This document shows positions 34,111 through 43,460 of a DNA stretch of 64,000 nt, in pieces. The notes beneath the pieces were generated by a model, which saw only the letters and a program-made list of their open reading frames with translations, made no database searches and was not told the origin of the DNA. Position 1 is the first letter of the stretch; every line of letters starts with the position of its first letter. The DNA is from Desulfobacula sp. (GTDB lineage Bacteria > Desulfobacterota > Desulfobacteria > Desulfobacterales > Desulfobacteraceae): the NCBI RefSeq assembly GCF_030145145.1, contig NZ_JAQYWD010000018.1, forward strand, positions 48,014 through 112,013, read 5' to 3'. The position numbers and the translations under genes are program-made.

Positions 34111-37100
34111 TTAAAACAATTCCAATTGTTCCGGCTGCGTTTGCTTTTCCAGGCGGACAGAACGTTTCTCAACCTGTGTCAGCCGCTTTTCAATATCCTC
34201 AATAAAAAAAGATCGTTGTCTTTGTTTACTGGTGCCAAATATGCTTCTTTTTTTCGCATAAGTCAAACAAAGAATATCCATGGCCCTTGTCATGCCCACA
34301 TAGAACAGGCGACGCTCTTCCTCAAGATCATCAATGATTTCACCGTCCCTTGCAAAGGGGACAAGCCCCTGTTCACATCCGGCAACAAATACAACGGGGA
34401 ATTCAAGCCCCTTGGCCGCATGCAGGGTCATCAAAGATACGTTCTGGGTGTGAACCGCCAGGGTATCCGCATCCTGGTTCAAGGCAAGGGCATCCAGGAA
34501 TCCCGTTAAATCATCGTGAAGCCGGCTCATGGATAATACCGTTTCAAAGGCCTGTTTTGTCGTATCCTTTTTTTCAATGATCTGTTTTAACGCTGCGCTT
34601 TGACACAACCGCATTAGCCCGGTTTCAGGGATGCATTGGTTCATCTCATCCCTGAGCGCCGTGAGCTGCTCTGCAATGGTGACAACCTTTTTTCTTACTG
34701 CGGTGTTAACCCCGGGGATATCCCCTTGCACAAATGTGTCTAAAATATCCTGATCCATTTCACACGCCGCTATATAGGCCTTATGACAAGCGGCCTTTCC
34801 TTTTTTACCCAGCCCGGCACCGAAATGGTCAAAAACAATCTCAAAATCCAGAAAGCATTCCCCTTGTGCCATGATCCTGCAAAGACTGATCAATTGTCGG
34901 ATACCATCGATCTCAACCAGATTCTTTTTATCTGCGGTCTGAAAAGGGATGCCCTCTTTTTCAAACACCTTGATAAAGGTCTCGCACTGCCTTCCGGTAC
35001 GGTAAAGAACGGCAAAGTCTGCAAAAGAATACTCTTTGGGGTTGTCCCCATCTGCTTTTCCCGTGTCCATTGAAAAAAAGGAGGTGCCGCCAACGAGCCG
35101 TTCGATCATCTTGCCGATGGCCACGGCCTCGGCCTGTTCAGTGGCCGTTTCTTTGATGATCAATTTTTTTTGACTGTCCTTATCTGAAAAAATCCTGAGT
35201 GTTTCCGGGTTGTCCAATGACCGGCTGATCATTTGAAAAGACGCATCAAGAATGGTTTGCGTGGACCGGTAATTTTTTGTCAGCCGGATCTTCTCACACC
35301 CGGGAAAATCACGGGCAAACGCTTTGAAATATTTATTGTCAGATCCCCTGAACCCGTATATGGACTGATCCGGATCACCAATCACAACAATATGATTCTG
35401 CCGGGACAGCCGTTTGACCAGCGCATACTGACCATAATTCAAGTCCTGGTATTCATCGATAAAAATATACGGGTACTTTTTTCGGATCCTGGACAGAATC
35501 GCTTCATCGCTGTCAAACAAATTGACGGTCATGAAGATCAAGTCTTCAAAATCTGCCACATTCTGCGCTTTGCAAAGGGCCTGGTAGGTTCTATAAATCA
35601 ATTTAAACGGACCCAATGCCTCCTGGGGAATAACTTTTTCAAGATCATCATCCGGGCCCAGTAAATGTTGCTTGCATAGAGAAATCCAATGATCTGTTTT
35701 CTTTGCCTGCCCTTTTTTATGCCCTTCTTCCATGGCTTCCCGGATCAATGAAAGTCTTACCGGATCATCCGCAATAACCGCATTAAACCCATTATGCTCT
35801 TTTAAAAGCTTGAGGCAGAAGGAATGGAAGGTTGCCGCCAGCACCGGCGTGTTTGTCTGGGTCATATATTTCTCCACCCGCTGTTCAAGCTGTCTTGCAG
35901 CCTTGTTGGTAAATGTCAGGGCAAGAATGGACGAAGGATCAACCGCTTTCTTTGATATCAGATAGGCAATTTTCGCCGTTAAGGTTCTGGTTTTGCCTGT
36001 TCCGGGTCCGGCCTGGATCACCATGGCCCTGGCAGAAGACTCAACCGCCTGTTGCTGCTGAGGATTCAACCCGGCTAAAAGATCCGGATTCTGACGGTTG
36101 GGTCTTGTTTGCGGAATCTTTTTTTTATTCCTTTTCTTGATCTCCAGAGACGTAATAAGGACTTTTTCCCTGATGATTTTCTTTTTGATGGGAAGATTAA
36201 ACAAGAGGGGTTTTTCTCCTTTTAACTGTTCCCTTTCCTGCCTTGAAAAAAGAGTCACTCGCCCATATTCACCATCATACCCGGGATCAATTTGGACATC
36301 TCCTGTCCGCATTTTCCTTATGGCCTCTGCCAGCAGTGGGACATGAGCCGTTTCTATTTCTTCAAATGATTTGTCCAGAAGGATGCCCAGCTCCGGCCCA
36401 AGCGTTTCAATGGCTTTATTGTAGTAAGCAGCCACTTTTTTTGTTTTAGGACCCACCTCAAAAATTTCAGAAAGGATGTCGGCCAGGGGGATAATGCTCG
36501 TATATCCCTGGCGGTTCCCGGGCACATAGCCTTCCGGTCTCGTGGCCAGTTCCTGAACCCTGTTTAACACCCCATAGGTCACCTTTCGCCCGCACTCGGG
36601 ACAGATGCCGTCAATTTGAGCCGTGGTGGCAGGATTCAAACAGACATGACATTTCCTGTGACCATCATAATGATATTTACCCTGGTGGGGAAACATATCC
36701 AGGGTTCCCTTAAAGGCCTCAAGGTCATTGGTTTCAAGGGCCTTCCGCAGATGATAAAAACTGAGGTCCGTATCAAACACAGAGGCATTCCTTCCCAGGT
36801 AACCGGGTGAATGGACGTCGGAATTAGAGATCAGGCGGACATTGTCAAGATCTTCAACCCGCCAGTTCATGGGCGGATCAGAGGACAACCCGGTTTCAAC
36901 GGCAAAAATATGCGATTTCAAAGGACCAAAACACGCTTCAATGGAATCGAATCCTGATTTTGACCCAAACATGGAAAACCAGGGGGTCCAGATGTGAGCC
37001 GGCACAAAAAATCCTTTATCATCCACATCCAGCATAAGGGAAAGCAGATCCGCTGCATCCATCCCCAGGATGGGCCGTCCGTCGGATTTTATATTTCCGA

Positions 37101-37485
37101 TGGCATCCAGTCTGGCATTAAACGTCTTCACACTGGCAATACTCGGAAAATAAATCAGGTTATGATTTTTTCTCACCCGGTCATCCCGTTTGTAAATATT
37201 GCTGATCTCTGTCTGCAGGATAAACCGGACAGGGTTCCGGCACGTTTCAGGGATGGTTTTGTCAATGTCGGCTGCAATGTCTTTTTTTAAAGAAAACAGT
37301 CCCGGCTCGATCTCTTCAAGCTTGGACGTAATAGCGTCGATCCAGGCAGGATAGGTAAAATCCCCTGTTCCAACAACCCGGATGCCTTTAATTTGTGCCA
37401 TATAATAAAGATTCTCAAAATCAAGATTCTTTGCCGTGGCCCTGGAATACTTGGAGTGAATATGAAGGTCAGCAATAAATTTCAT
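34111..37485 (-). CDS. Fusion of PHP-type phosphoesterase domain and UvrD/Rep helicase
   Basis: This is a 1124-aa protein. Residues 1 to about 270 are a PHP (polymerase/histidinol phosphatase) domain with the metal motif HIHSKYSRAT, later aspartate and histidine sites, and SNSDVHSPGYLGRN. A zinc ribbon follows (CHVCLNPAT ... CPECGRKVTYGV, about residues 277-300), then a helix-hairpin-helix-like linker. From about residue 470 onward it is a superfamily 1 helicase: Walker A QAGPGTGKTRT, TFTNKAA, FIDEYQDLN, GDPDQSIYGFRGS, NYRST, and TLHAAKGLEFPVVF. It probably unwinds DNA in repair, with the PHP part adding phosphoesterase or nuclease activity; that activity is inference. Confidence 0.9.
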   Translation of the reverse strand: MKFIADLHIHSKYSRATAKNLDFENLYYMAQIKGIRVVGTGDFTYPAWIDAITSKLEEIEPGLFSLKKDIAADIDKTIPETCRNPVRFILQTEISNIYKRDDRVRKNHNLIYFPSIASVKTFNARLDAIGNIKSDGRPILGMDAADLLSLMLDVDDKGFFVPAHIWTPWFSMFGSKSGFDSIEACFGPLKSHIFAVETGLSSDPPMNWRVEDLDNVRLISNSDVHSPGYLGRNASVFDTDLSFYHLRKALETNDLEAFKGTLDMFPHQGKYHYDGHRKCHVCLNPATTAQIDGICPECGRKVTYGVLNRVQELATRPEGYVPGNRQGYTSIIPLADILSEIFEVGPKTKKVAAYYNKAIETLGPELGILLDKSFEEIETAHVPLLAEAIRKMRTGDVQIDPGYDGEYGRVTLFSRQEREQLKGEKPLLFNLPIKKKIIREKVLITSLEIKKRNKKKIPQTRPNRQNPDLLAGLNPQQQQAVESSARAMVIQAGPGTGKTRTLTAKIAYLISKKAVDPSSILALTFTNKAARQLEQRVEKYMTQTNTPVLAATFHSFCLKLLKEHNGFNAVIADDPVRLSLIREAMEEGHKKGQAKKTDHWISLCKQHLLGPDDDLEKVIPQEALGPFKLIYRTYQALCKAQNVADFEDLIFMTVNLFDSDEAILSRIRKKYPYIFIDEYQDLNYGQYALVKRLSRQNHIVVIGDPDQSIYGFRGSDNKYFKAFARDFPGCEKIRLTKNYRSTQTILDASFQMISRSLDNPETLRIFSDKDSQKKLIIKETATEQAEAVAIGKMIERLVGGTSFFSMDTGKADGDNPKEYSFADFAVLYRTGRQCETFIKVFEKEGIPFQTADKKNLVEIDGIRQLISLCRIMAQGECFLDFEIVFDHFGAGLGKKGKAACHKAYIAACEMDQDILDTFVQGDIPGVNTAVRKKVVTIAEQLTALRDEMNQCIPETGLMRLCQSAALKQIIEKKDTTKQAFETVLSMSRLHDDLTGFLDALALNQDADTLAVHTQNVSLMTLHAAKGLEFPVVFVAGCEQGLVPFARDGEIIDDLEEERRLFYVGMTRAMDILCLTYAKKRSIFGTSKQRQRSFFIEDIEKRLTQVEKRSVRLEKQTQPEQLELF

Positions 37486-37530
37486 TTTTTACCCGGCTTA
37501 GTGGTTAAAATTTGGTTACAGGGTTAATAA

Positions 37531-37673
37531 CTCAACTTTCCGGGTTGGCCATTTATGCTTGGGGTCAGGCTTTCTTTATGGCACTGTTTACCCGTCTGGT
37601 CATGAAATATTAATAAAAAGCACCATAAAAAAAGCCTGACCCCGGCCATTAACGCTGAAGACCGAAAGTTGAG
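37531..37673 (+). mobile_element. 143-bp MITE-like element, copy 3
   Basis: This has the same size and design as copy 1. The outer arms end in CTCAACTTTC and GAAAGTTGAG. The inner GGGGTCAGGC...GCCTGACCCC module (37561-37643) is bordered by imperfect 13-bp direct repeats GGCCATTTATGCT (37547-37559) and GGCCATTAACGCT (37644-37656). Flanking 7-mers TTAATAA and TTATTAA differ at one base, consistent with a slightly decayed target duplication. Confidence 0.85.
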
Positions 37674-37760
37674 TTATTAATTTACACGATTTCCCCTTAA
37701 TTTAAAAGCAGGATTCTGCTAAAGAAGAGGTATCATTCACTCAACCGACAGGAATTCACT

Positions 37761-38756
37761 ATGCCGATATTTGACGCAACATCCAAAACCGTGATCCTCA
37801 ACTGGGATCAAACCATGGAAACCCCCATCAAGATAAAACGGATCGACACAGATCATACTGAAAACAATCAATTTATAAATTTTACCGATCAGATACGAGA
37901 CACAACGTCACACCTGATCATTGAATCTGAAAAACAAGAAAAAGACCTGCCGGGATTTCTTCTAAAAAAAAATATCTTCTATTCGGCACTGCCCCTGGAA
38001 AAAGAACTTGACCCCTTTCTTGAGTTTCTGTCACAGATAAATGGCAGCCCTTCAGCCGCTGCTGAATCCGCCCTTTCCGACCCCCTGAGGCAAACCCTGG
38101 ATAGACTGGATATCCCGGTCCGTTTAACCCTGTATATTGCCCTGCAGTGCCCCCATTGCCCGGCTGTGGTCAGAACGGTCATCCCCCTGGCGCTGTATTG
38201 CAGCAATATCCATCTCCACATCATTGACGGCAGCCTGTTTCCTGAAACCGCACAAAAAGATGCAGTCATGTCTGCGCCCTGCCTGATCCTTGAAGATGAT
38301 TTCCGATGGACCGGAGGTGTGACGGCAGATGAAATTGTAAAAATGATCACCAGTCGCGATCCGGCACACTTGAGCGCCGACACCCTGAAAACCGTTCTAG
38401 AACAGGGAGACGCCGACTGGATCACCCGCCAAATGATTGAAAAGAATCAAATATTTGACGCGTTTATCACCCTTTTGATCCATAAGACATGGTCTGTCAG
38501 GCTGGGCGCCATGGTGGTTGTAGAAGCGCTTGCCGAAACCGACCCGGAACTTGCTGCCCGGATTTGTCCCCTCCTGATACACCGGTTTCCCGGAAAAGAT
38601 ATCCCCATACAAGGCGATATTCTCTACGCTTTAGGGGAGGCGGGTGACCGGGAAACAATGGAATGGATTAAACGCAAAAGAATCCAGCTCAACCATGAGG
38701 ACCTGATGGATGCCGCAGAGGAAGCGCTGGAAACCCTGACGTCAAAAATTGGATAA
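37761..38756 (+). CDS. AhpF-N-domain-like dithiol protein with helical C-terminal domain
   Basis: This 331-aa protein has a thioredoxin-fold unit with the redox motif CPHC (Cys130, Cys133) in ALQCPHCPAVV, followed by HIIDGSLFPE and the cis-proline SAPCLIL. This resembles the N-terminal domain of AhpF, which passes electrons to peroxiredoxin. Residues 1-115 may be a second, inactive thioredoxin fold, as in AhpF. From about residue 205 to the end it is helical with HEAT-like repeats (SVRLGAMVVVEALAETDPEL). No AhpC gene is nearby. The electron donor and partner are unknown. Confidence 0.7.
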   Translation: MPIFDATSKTVILNWDQTMETPIKIKRIDTDHTENNQFINFTDQIRDTTSHLIIESEKQEKDLPGFLLKKNIFYSALPLEKELDPFLEFLSQINGSPSAAAESALSDPLRQTLDRLDIPVRLTLYIALQCPHCPAVVRTVIPLALYCSNIHLHIIDGSLFPETAQKDAVMSAPCLILEDDFRWTGGVTADEIVKMITSRDPAHLSADTLKTVLEQGDADWITRQMIEKNQIFDAFITLLIHKTWSVRLGAMVVVEALAETDPELAARICPLLIHRFPGKDIPIQGDILYALGEAGDRETMEWIKRKRIQLNHEDLMDAAEEALETLTSKIG

Positions 38757-39103
38757 GGATTTCCGAACGGGGGCGATGTGCCGTTATAGTTTTTCAAGAT
38801 CCTGTTTTACCTTTTCCAGACATTGGGGCATATTCCGTGGGAAAAAGAGATGTCGGTGCGGGTTGTCAAATAATTTTCCAACTGATTCCAGTACCCTAAA
38901 ATCCAGCCGTCCATTGGCATTCAGTTTTCGGTTAATTCGCGTCAGAACACAAAAGGACATTGACATCGTTTCCCCAAGGCTATAGATTCAGTGTATGTGA
39001 AACACGCTTTTTTAAGTGAACCAATCTTTATACACCCCCGTTTTAAGCGGTATCATAATACGATTTGTATTTTTTTCTGATGTATTTTTAAAAAGGAGTG
39101 GAG
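38757..39103. other. Intergenic stretch with one small candidate gene
   Basis: This gap of 347 bp contains the small minus-strand candidate at 38784-38966 and the Shine-Dalgarno AAGGAG (39093-39098) of the next gene. I see no other structure. Confidence 0.5.
38784..38966 (-). CDS. Possible small protein, 60 aa
   Basis: This frame is preceded by GGGGA at suitable distance. The sequence has a natural composition (FCVLTRINRKLNANGRLDFR ... HLFFPRNMPQCLEKVKQDLE). It has no known motif and is convergent with the AhpF-like gene, leaving 27 bp between stops. It may be a real small gene, but there is no comparative evidence here. Confidence 0.4.
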   Translation of the reverse strand: MSMSFCVLTRINRKLNANGRLDFRVLESVGKLFDNPHRHLFFPRNMPQCLEKVKQDLEKL

Positions 39104-40645
39104 ATGCAGACTGAACATCAAAAACCCGTTCTGGTAACCGGTGCCACAGGTTATGTTGCCGGCCGTCTGATTCCATTGCTTCTGGCATCCGGCTATTCGG
39201 TGAGAGCCATGGGACGGTCCATGACAAAAATAATGGGACGACCCTGGGGTCATGACCCAAACGTCAAATGCGTCACAGGGGATATTATGGATGTTGCCTC
39301 TTTGCGCAAAGCGGCAGATGGGTGCGGGACCATTTACTACCTTGTTCATTCAATGATGTCACAAAAAGGGCAATACCGTCATGCCGATCGGATCGGGGCA
39401 AAAAACATGGTTCAGGCAGCAGCGGAGGCACATGCTGATCACCTGATCTATTTGGGGGGTCTTGGCGATATTCATCATAAAAACGTCAGTAAGCACCTGG
39501 TTTCCAGAAATGAAGTGGGACAGATCCTTTTGGACGGACCGGTTCCAGCCACTGTTCTGAGGGCGGCCATGATTTTAGGATCCGGCAGTGCCAGCTTTGA
39601 AATTTTAAGATACCTGGCTGAACGGCTGCCTGTCATGGTCACGCCCAAATGGGTGCGCATGTCCACACAACCCATTGCCATTACAAATGTATTGGGATAC
39701 CTGAAAGGCTGCATGGAACACCCGGAAACCCGGGGGAAAACATTTGATATTGGGGGACCGGAGGTTGTAACGTATCGTGATCTGTTCCGTATTTTTACCA
39801 AAGAAGCCGGATTGCCGACGCCCCTGATGATTCCGGTTCCCGTATTAACACCGCGGCTGTCATCCCTGTGGATTCATCTGGTGACACCGGTTCCGGCAGC
39901 GATTGCCCAACCCTTGACCGAGGGATTGAGCCTGCCGACGGTTTGTACGGAATCAACCATCACTCAACTTATTCCACAAAACCTGATCAATTGCCGGGAA
40001 GCCATCCACCGGGCCTTGGACCGTATTCAGCAAGAGCAGGTCGATACCTGCTGGACTGATGCCGGGGCCATCAAATATCCCGAATGGGCCCATTTCGGAG
40101 ATTCAGCGTATTCAGGGGGTACCATTCTCAAATGTGGTTACCGGGCAACCGTTGAAGGAACAGGCCGGAACCTGTGGCCCGCCATTGTCAGGTTGGGTGG
40201 AGAAACCGGGTATTATGCTGCAAATCTTTTATGGAAACTCCGCGGGGTTATAGATGTATTTGCCGGAGGGGTGGGGTTAAACCGCGGCAGACGGTCAAAA
40301 GAAACCCTCCAGGTAGGGGATGCCCTTGACTTCTGGCGAGTCCTGGAGGTGGAAAAACCCTCCAAACTGCTCTTGCTGGCAGAAATGAAAACACCGGGCG
40401 AAGCGTTGCTGGAGATAACGGTAACCCCCTTAGGAAATGATCAATGCGAACTGGTGCTGTTGTCCCGATTTTTACCCAAAGGGTTGAACGGTCTCCTTTA
40501 TTGGTATGTACTATATCCATTTCATCAATATGTATTTGCCCACATGCTCAAAGGTATCGTAAAATCGGCAGGATTGACATTAGCGACACTCCCGGAAAGA
40601 TTCACCCCCAAAATAACAAAAACGTGCTCACTGCCGGATCAATAA
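39104..40645 (+). CDS. SDR/NmrA-type NAD(P)-binding protein with DUF2867 C-terminus
   Basis: This is a 513-aa protein. The N-terminal Rossmann fold starts VLVTGATGYVAGRLIPLLL, with the atypical-SDR active region around YLVHSMMSQKGQYRHADRIG, and runs to about residue 290. The C-terminal 170 residues match the DUF2867-type lipid-binding-like domain (TILKCGYRATVEG ... RFLPKGLNGLLYWYVLYPFH). Similar two-domain proteins are annotated as NAD(P)H-binding proteins without proven substrate. The start is at ATG 39104, five bases after AAGGAG. It leads a three-gene plus-strand cluster. Confidence 0.82.
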   Translation: MQTEHQKPVLVTGATGYVAGRLIPLLLASGYSVRAMGRSMTKIMGRPWGHDPNVKCVTGDIMDVASLRKAADGCGTIYYLVHSMMSQKGQYRHADRIGAKNMVQAAAEAHADHLIYLGGLGDIHHKNVSKHLVSRNEVGQILLDGPVPATVLRAAMILGSGSASFEILRYLAERLPVMVTPKWVRMSTQPIAITNVLGYLKGCMEHPETRGKTFDIGGPEVVTYRDLFRIFTKEAGLPTPLMIPVPVLTPRLSSLWIHLVTPVPAAIAQPLTEGLSLPTVCTESTITQLIPQNLINCREAIHRALDRIQQEQVDTCWTDAGAIKYPEWAHFGDSAYSGGTILKCGYRATVEGTGRNLWPAIVRLGGETGYYAANLLWKLRGVIDVFAGGVGLNRGRRSKETLQVGDALDFWRVLEVEKPSKLLLLAEMKTPGEALLEITVTPLGNDQCELVLLSRFLPKGLNGLLYWYVLYPFHQYVFAHMLKGIVKSAGLTLATLPERFTPKITKTCSLPDQ

Positions 40646-40680
40646 GCCGACAGAACACGTTTAAACGTGAAGGGAAGGCC

Positions 40681-41136
40681 ATGAACAATAAAGAGAAACA
40701 GGCATTCGATCAAATCAAGACATTATTGGACTCTCAATCCCTTGGGGTATTGTCCACCCAGAAAAACGATCAACCCTATGCCAGCCTTGTCGCCTTTGCA
40801 GCAACCGCTAACCTTGAACAGATCCTTTTTCTGACACCCAATACCACTCGCAAATATGATAACCTGACGAACAATGCCAAAGTTGCCCTCCTGATCAACA
40901 ACAGTTTGAATCAGGCGGCAGATATTTACACGGCTGTCGCTGTCACCGCGACAGGGATTGCTGCAACGGTTGACGGCCTGGAAAAACAGACGCTCCTGGA
41001 ACTCTATTTAAAAAAACATCCCCATTTACAAGTATTTTCAACCGCCCCCTCCACAGCGTTGATCCGTGTAACCGTGGACCGGTATTTTATGGTCAGCCGG
41101 TTTCAAAATGTCATTGAAGTCCAGGTGACGTCATGA
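40681..41136 (+). CDS. Pyridoxamine 5'-phosphate oxidase-like flavin-binding protein
   Basis: This 151-aa split-barrel protein (MNNKEKQAFDQIKTLLDSQS...) has the typical GVLSTQKNDQPYASLVAFA strand pair and ending RYFMVSRFQNVIEVQ. Members bind FMN, F420 or heme and act as oxidoreductases or degrade heme. The start is at 40681 with GGGAAGG before it. An upstream in-frame extension into the previous gene is unlikely. It overlaps the next gene by 4 bp. Confidence 0.82.
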   Translation: MNNKEKQAFDQIKTLLDSQSLGVLSTQKNDQPYASLVAFAATANLEQILFLTPNTTRKYDNLTNNAKVALLINNSLNQAADIYTAVAVTATGIAATVDGLEKQTLLELYLKKHPHLQVFSTAPSTALIRVTVDRYFMVSRFQNVIEVQVTS

Positions 41137-43328
41137 CACCGATCCTGGGAATTGATTCGTTCATTGAGACCGGTAAAAACCAGGTCGGGGGGAAGGCCTT
41201 TTGCCTTGCAAGGATTCATGATCAGGGCGTTGATGTTCCGGAAACCTTCTGTATCCCCTGCCGGGTCTATGAATCCTATATTGCCGAGACCTGTCTTGAA
41301 GATAAAATTCGTCTTGAAATGAATCGGAAACCATTTAAACAGATGCGATGGGAAGAAATCTGGGATATTTCACTGCGGATCCGGAATTTGTTTTTAACCA
41401 CCCCCATTCCACATATCACCCGAAAAACACTTGCAGAATTGCTCCAAAGACATTTCAATGAACGGTCCGTTGCCATAAGATCTTCCGCCCCGGGCGAAGA
41501 CGATGAGAGTACATCCTTTGCCGGGCTGCATGCCTCCTATTTAAATGTCATCGGCGCAGATGAAATCCTTAAACATGTCAAGCTGGTGTGGGCCTCCCTG
41601 TATTCAGATGCGGCACTGTTATATCGAAAAGAGCTGGGGCTTGATATCCATACCAGCAAAATGGCCGTGGTCCTGCAAGAGCTGATTCCCTCCGACAGAT
41701 CCGGTGTGTTTTTTGGCATCAATCCATCCGATGCAACCGAGTCGGTTTTAGAATCGGTGTATGGATTGAACCAGGGCCTTGTTGACGGTGATATTGAACC
41801 GGATCGATGGATCCTGCAACGATCCTCAGGCAAAATTTTAAGCCATATTGAACCGGTGCGAAACCACTATACCATTCCAGACAAAAAAGGGGTTGCCTTC
41901 GCACCGTTACCCCAAGCATCACGTCAAAAACCGCCTTTGAATGATCAGGAAGTCCACCAGATCTGGAAAATGGGCAATAAAGTGGAAGCCCTCTTCAATC
42001 GCCCCCAGGATATGGAATGGACGTTTTACAAAGACCGGTTTATCATGCTTCAGACACGGCCGATAACCAGTTCGGGGTTTAAAGAAGCAGATGATAAGCG
42101 AACCTGGTATTTAAGTCTTCACAGAAGCTATGAAAACTTAAAAGGGCTCTATGATAAAATTGAAACCCACTTGATTCCGGAAATGATTTCCCAGACAAAA
42201 CTTATGGGGCAGGTCCATCTTCAAGGGTTGAGCAACCCCCAGCTCCACCAGGAAATAACCAAAAGACAGGCTATCTATGATCACTGGGTAAAGGTTTACT
42301 GGGCGGATTTTATCCCTTTTGCCCACGGCATTCGGTTGTTTGGACAGATTTACAATGATGCGGTTAAACCTCAAGACCCTTACGAATTTATGGCTCTTCT
42401 TGAAAACACCGGACTGAAGAGCGTTCAGCGAAACAACCGCCTTGAAGCCCTGGCAGATATGATCCGAAACGATACAGACCTGAAAGACAGCCTGGAATCT
42501 GTCATTATCCCTGATTTGGACCATCCATTCAAGGTGTTGTTAGACAATTTCATTTTAGAATTTGGTGATCTTTCCTGTTCAACCGGTTACGGCAACGAAT
42601 GTCAATATGGCGATACGGGTATCATTAGGCTCTTGCTGGAATTTGCCAAATCGCCTCCCAGAAAAAGACAAGCCAGCGGGCCGGATATTCAAACACTTCA
42701 GGACTGTTTTCTGAAAAGTTTCCCCGAGGAAAAATACGCGTTTGCTTTGGATGTGCTTCACCTGGGACGGGAAAGCTATCGCCTCAGGGATGATGATAAC
42801 ATCCATCTGGGCCGGATTGAAACCCGTCTTGTTGAGGCGGTTCAAGAAGGCCAGTCCCGCCTGGCAGATCCAGATGCAAATCCGGATGGGCTGGCAATGC
42901 TGGCAGCGCTTCCAGCACTTTCCCTGGTATCTGACACTATACCGGTATCGGTTGAACCCTCTGTATTGGAAAAGGCGTCAACACTTTGGCTGAAAGCCCG
43001 CCAGGTTGTCGGACACCCGGCAGGCCCGGGTATTGCATCAGGAACCGCCCGACTCATAAACACCCCCCAGGATTTGATGGATTTCAAACAGGGGGACGTC
43101 CTCATCTGTCCGGGAGTGGACCCCAATATGACCTTTGTGATTCCCTTGGCCGCCGCCGTGGTGGAAGAACGGGGTGGCATGTTGATTCACGGTGCCATCA
43201 TTGCAAGAGAGTATGGATTGCCCTGTATAACCGGTGCAACGGATATCATGCGATTGATCGAACCGGGCGACCACGTCATCGTGGATGGGTATCTGGGAAT
43301 CATCACCTGTAAAACACGGGAGTTATAA
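41133..43328 (+). CDS. PEP/pyruvate-binding and PEP-utiliser domain protein (PEP synthase-like)
   Basis: This is a 731-aa protein. Residues 1 to about 315 form a PPDK/PpsA-type nucleotide-binding domain (GGKAFCLARI, RSSAPGEDDESTSFAGLHASYLN, DRSGVFFGINP, QDMEWTFY, QTRPIT). A long helical middle follows. The C-terminal swivelling phosphohistidine domain has GGMLIHGAIIAREYGLPCITG with the phosphorylatable histidine. The PEP/pyruvate TIM barrel of true PEP synthase is missing, as in PEP-utilising phosphotransferases such as the rifampin phosphotransferase type. The phosphate acceptor is unknown. Confidence 0.85.
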   Translation: MTPILGIDSFIETGKNQVGGKAFCLARIHDQGVDVPETFCIPCRVYESYIAETCLEDKIRLEMNRKPFKQMRWEEIWDISLRIRNLFLTTPIPHITRKTLAELLQRHFNERSVAIRSSAPGEDDESTSFAGLHASYLNVIGADEILKHVKLVWASLYSDAALLYRKELGLDIHTSKMAVVLQELIPSDRSGVFFGINPSDATESVLESVYGLNQGLVDGDIEPDRWILQRSSGKILSHIEPVRNHYTIPDKKGVAFAPLPQASRQKPPLNDQEVHQIWKMGNKVEALFNRPQDMEWTFYKDRFIMLQTRPITSSGFKEADDKRTWYLSLHRSYENLKGLYDKIETHLIPEMISQTKLMGQVHLQGLSNPQLHQEITKRQAIYDHWVKVYWADFIPFAHGIRLFGQIYNDAVKPQDPYEFMALLENTGLKSVQRNNRLEALADMIRNDTDLKDSLESVIIPDLDHPFKVLLDNFILEFGDLSCSTGYGNECQYGDTGIIRLLLEFAKSPPRKRQASGPDIQTLQDCFLKSFPEEKYAFALDVLHLGRESYRLRDDDNIHLGRIETRLVEAVQEGQSRLADPDANPDGLAMLAALPALSLVSDTIPVSVEPSVLEKASTLWLKARQVVGHPAGPGIASGTARLINTPQDLMDFKQGDVLICPGVDPNMTFVIPLAAAVVEERGGMLIHGAIIAREYGLPCITGATDIMRLIEPGDHVIVDGYLGIITCKTREL

Positions 43329-43460
43329 GTGACATTATCAAGAACCAAACTTGTTTTTGCCGATGATACCATGCCGGGGTCCAATGGTTCTATTTTCCTG
43401 AATTTACTGGTGACCTTAAATACGCAACCGCTGCATGCCGGCAAAGTTTAGGAAAACCAT

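Noticed and set aside
43329..43451. 40-codon GTG frame between the PEP-utiliser gene and uvsE
   Set aside because: No ribosome-binding site beyond adjacency, no recognisable motif, too short to support.
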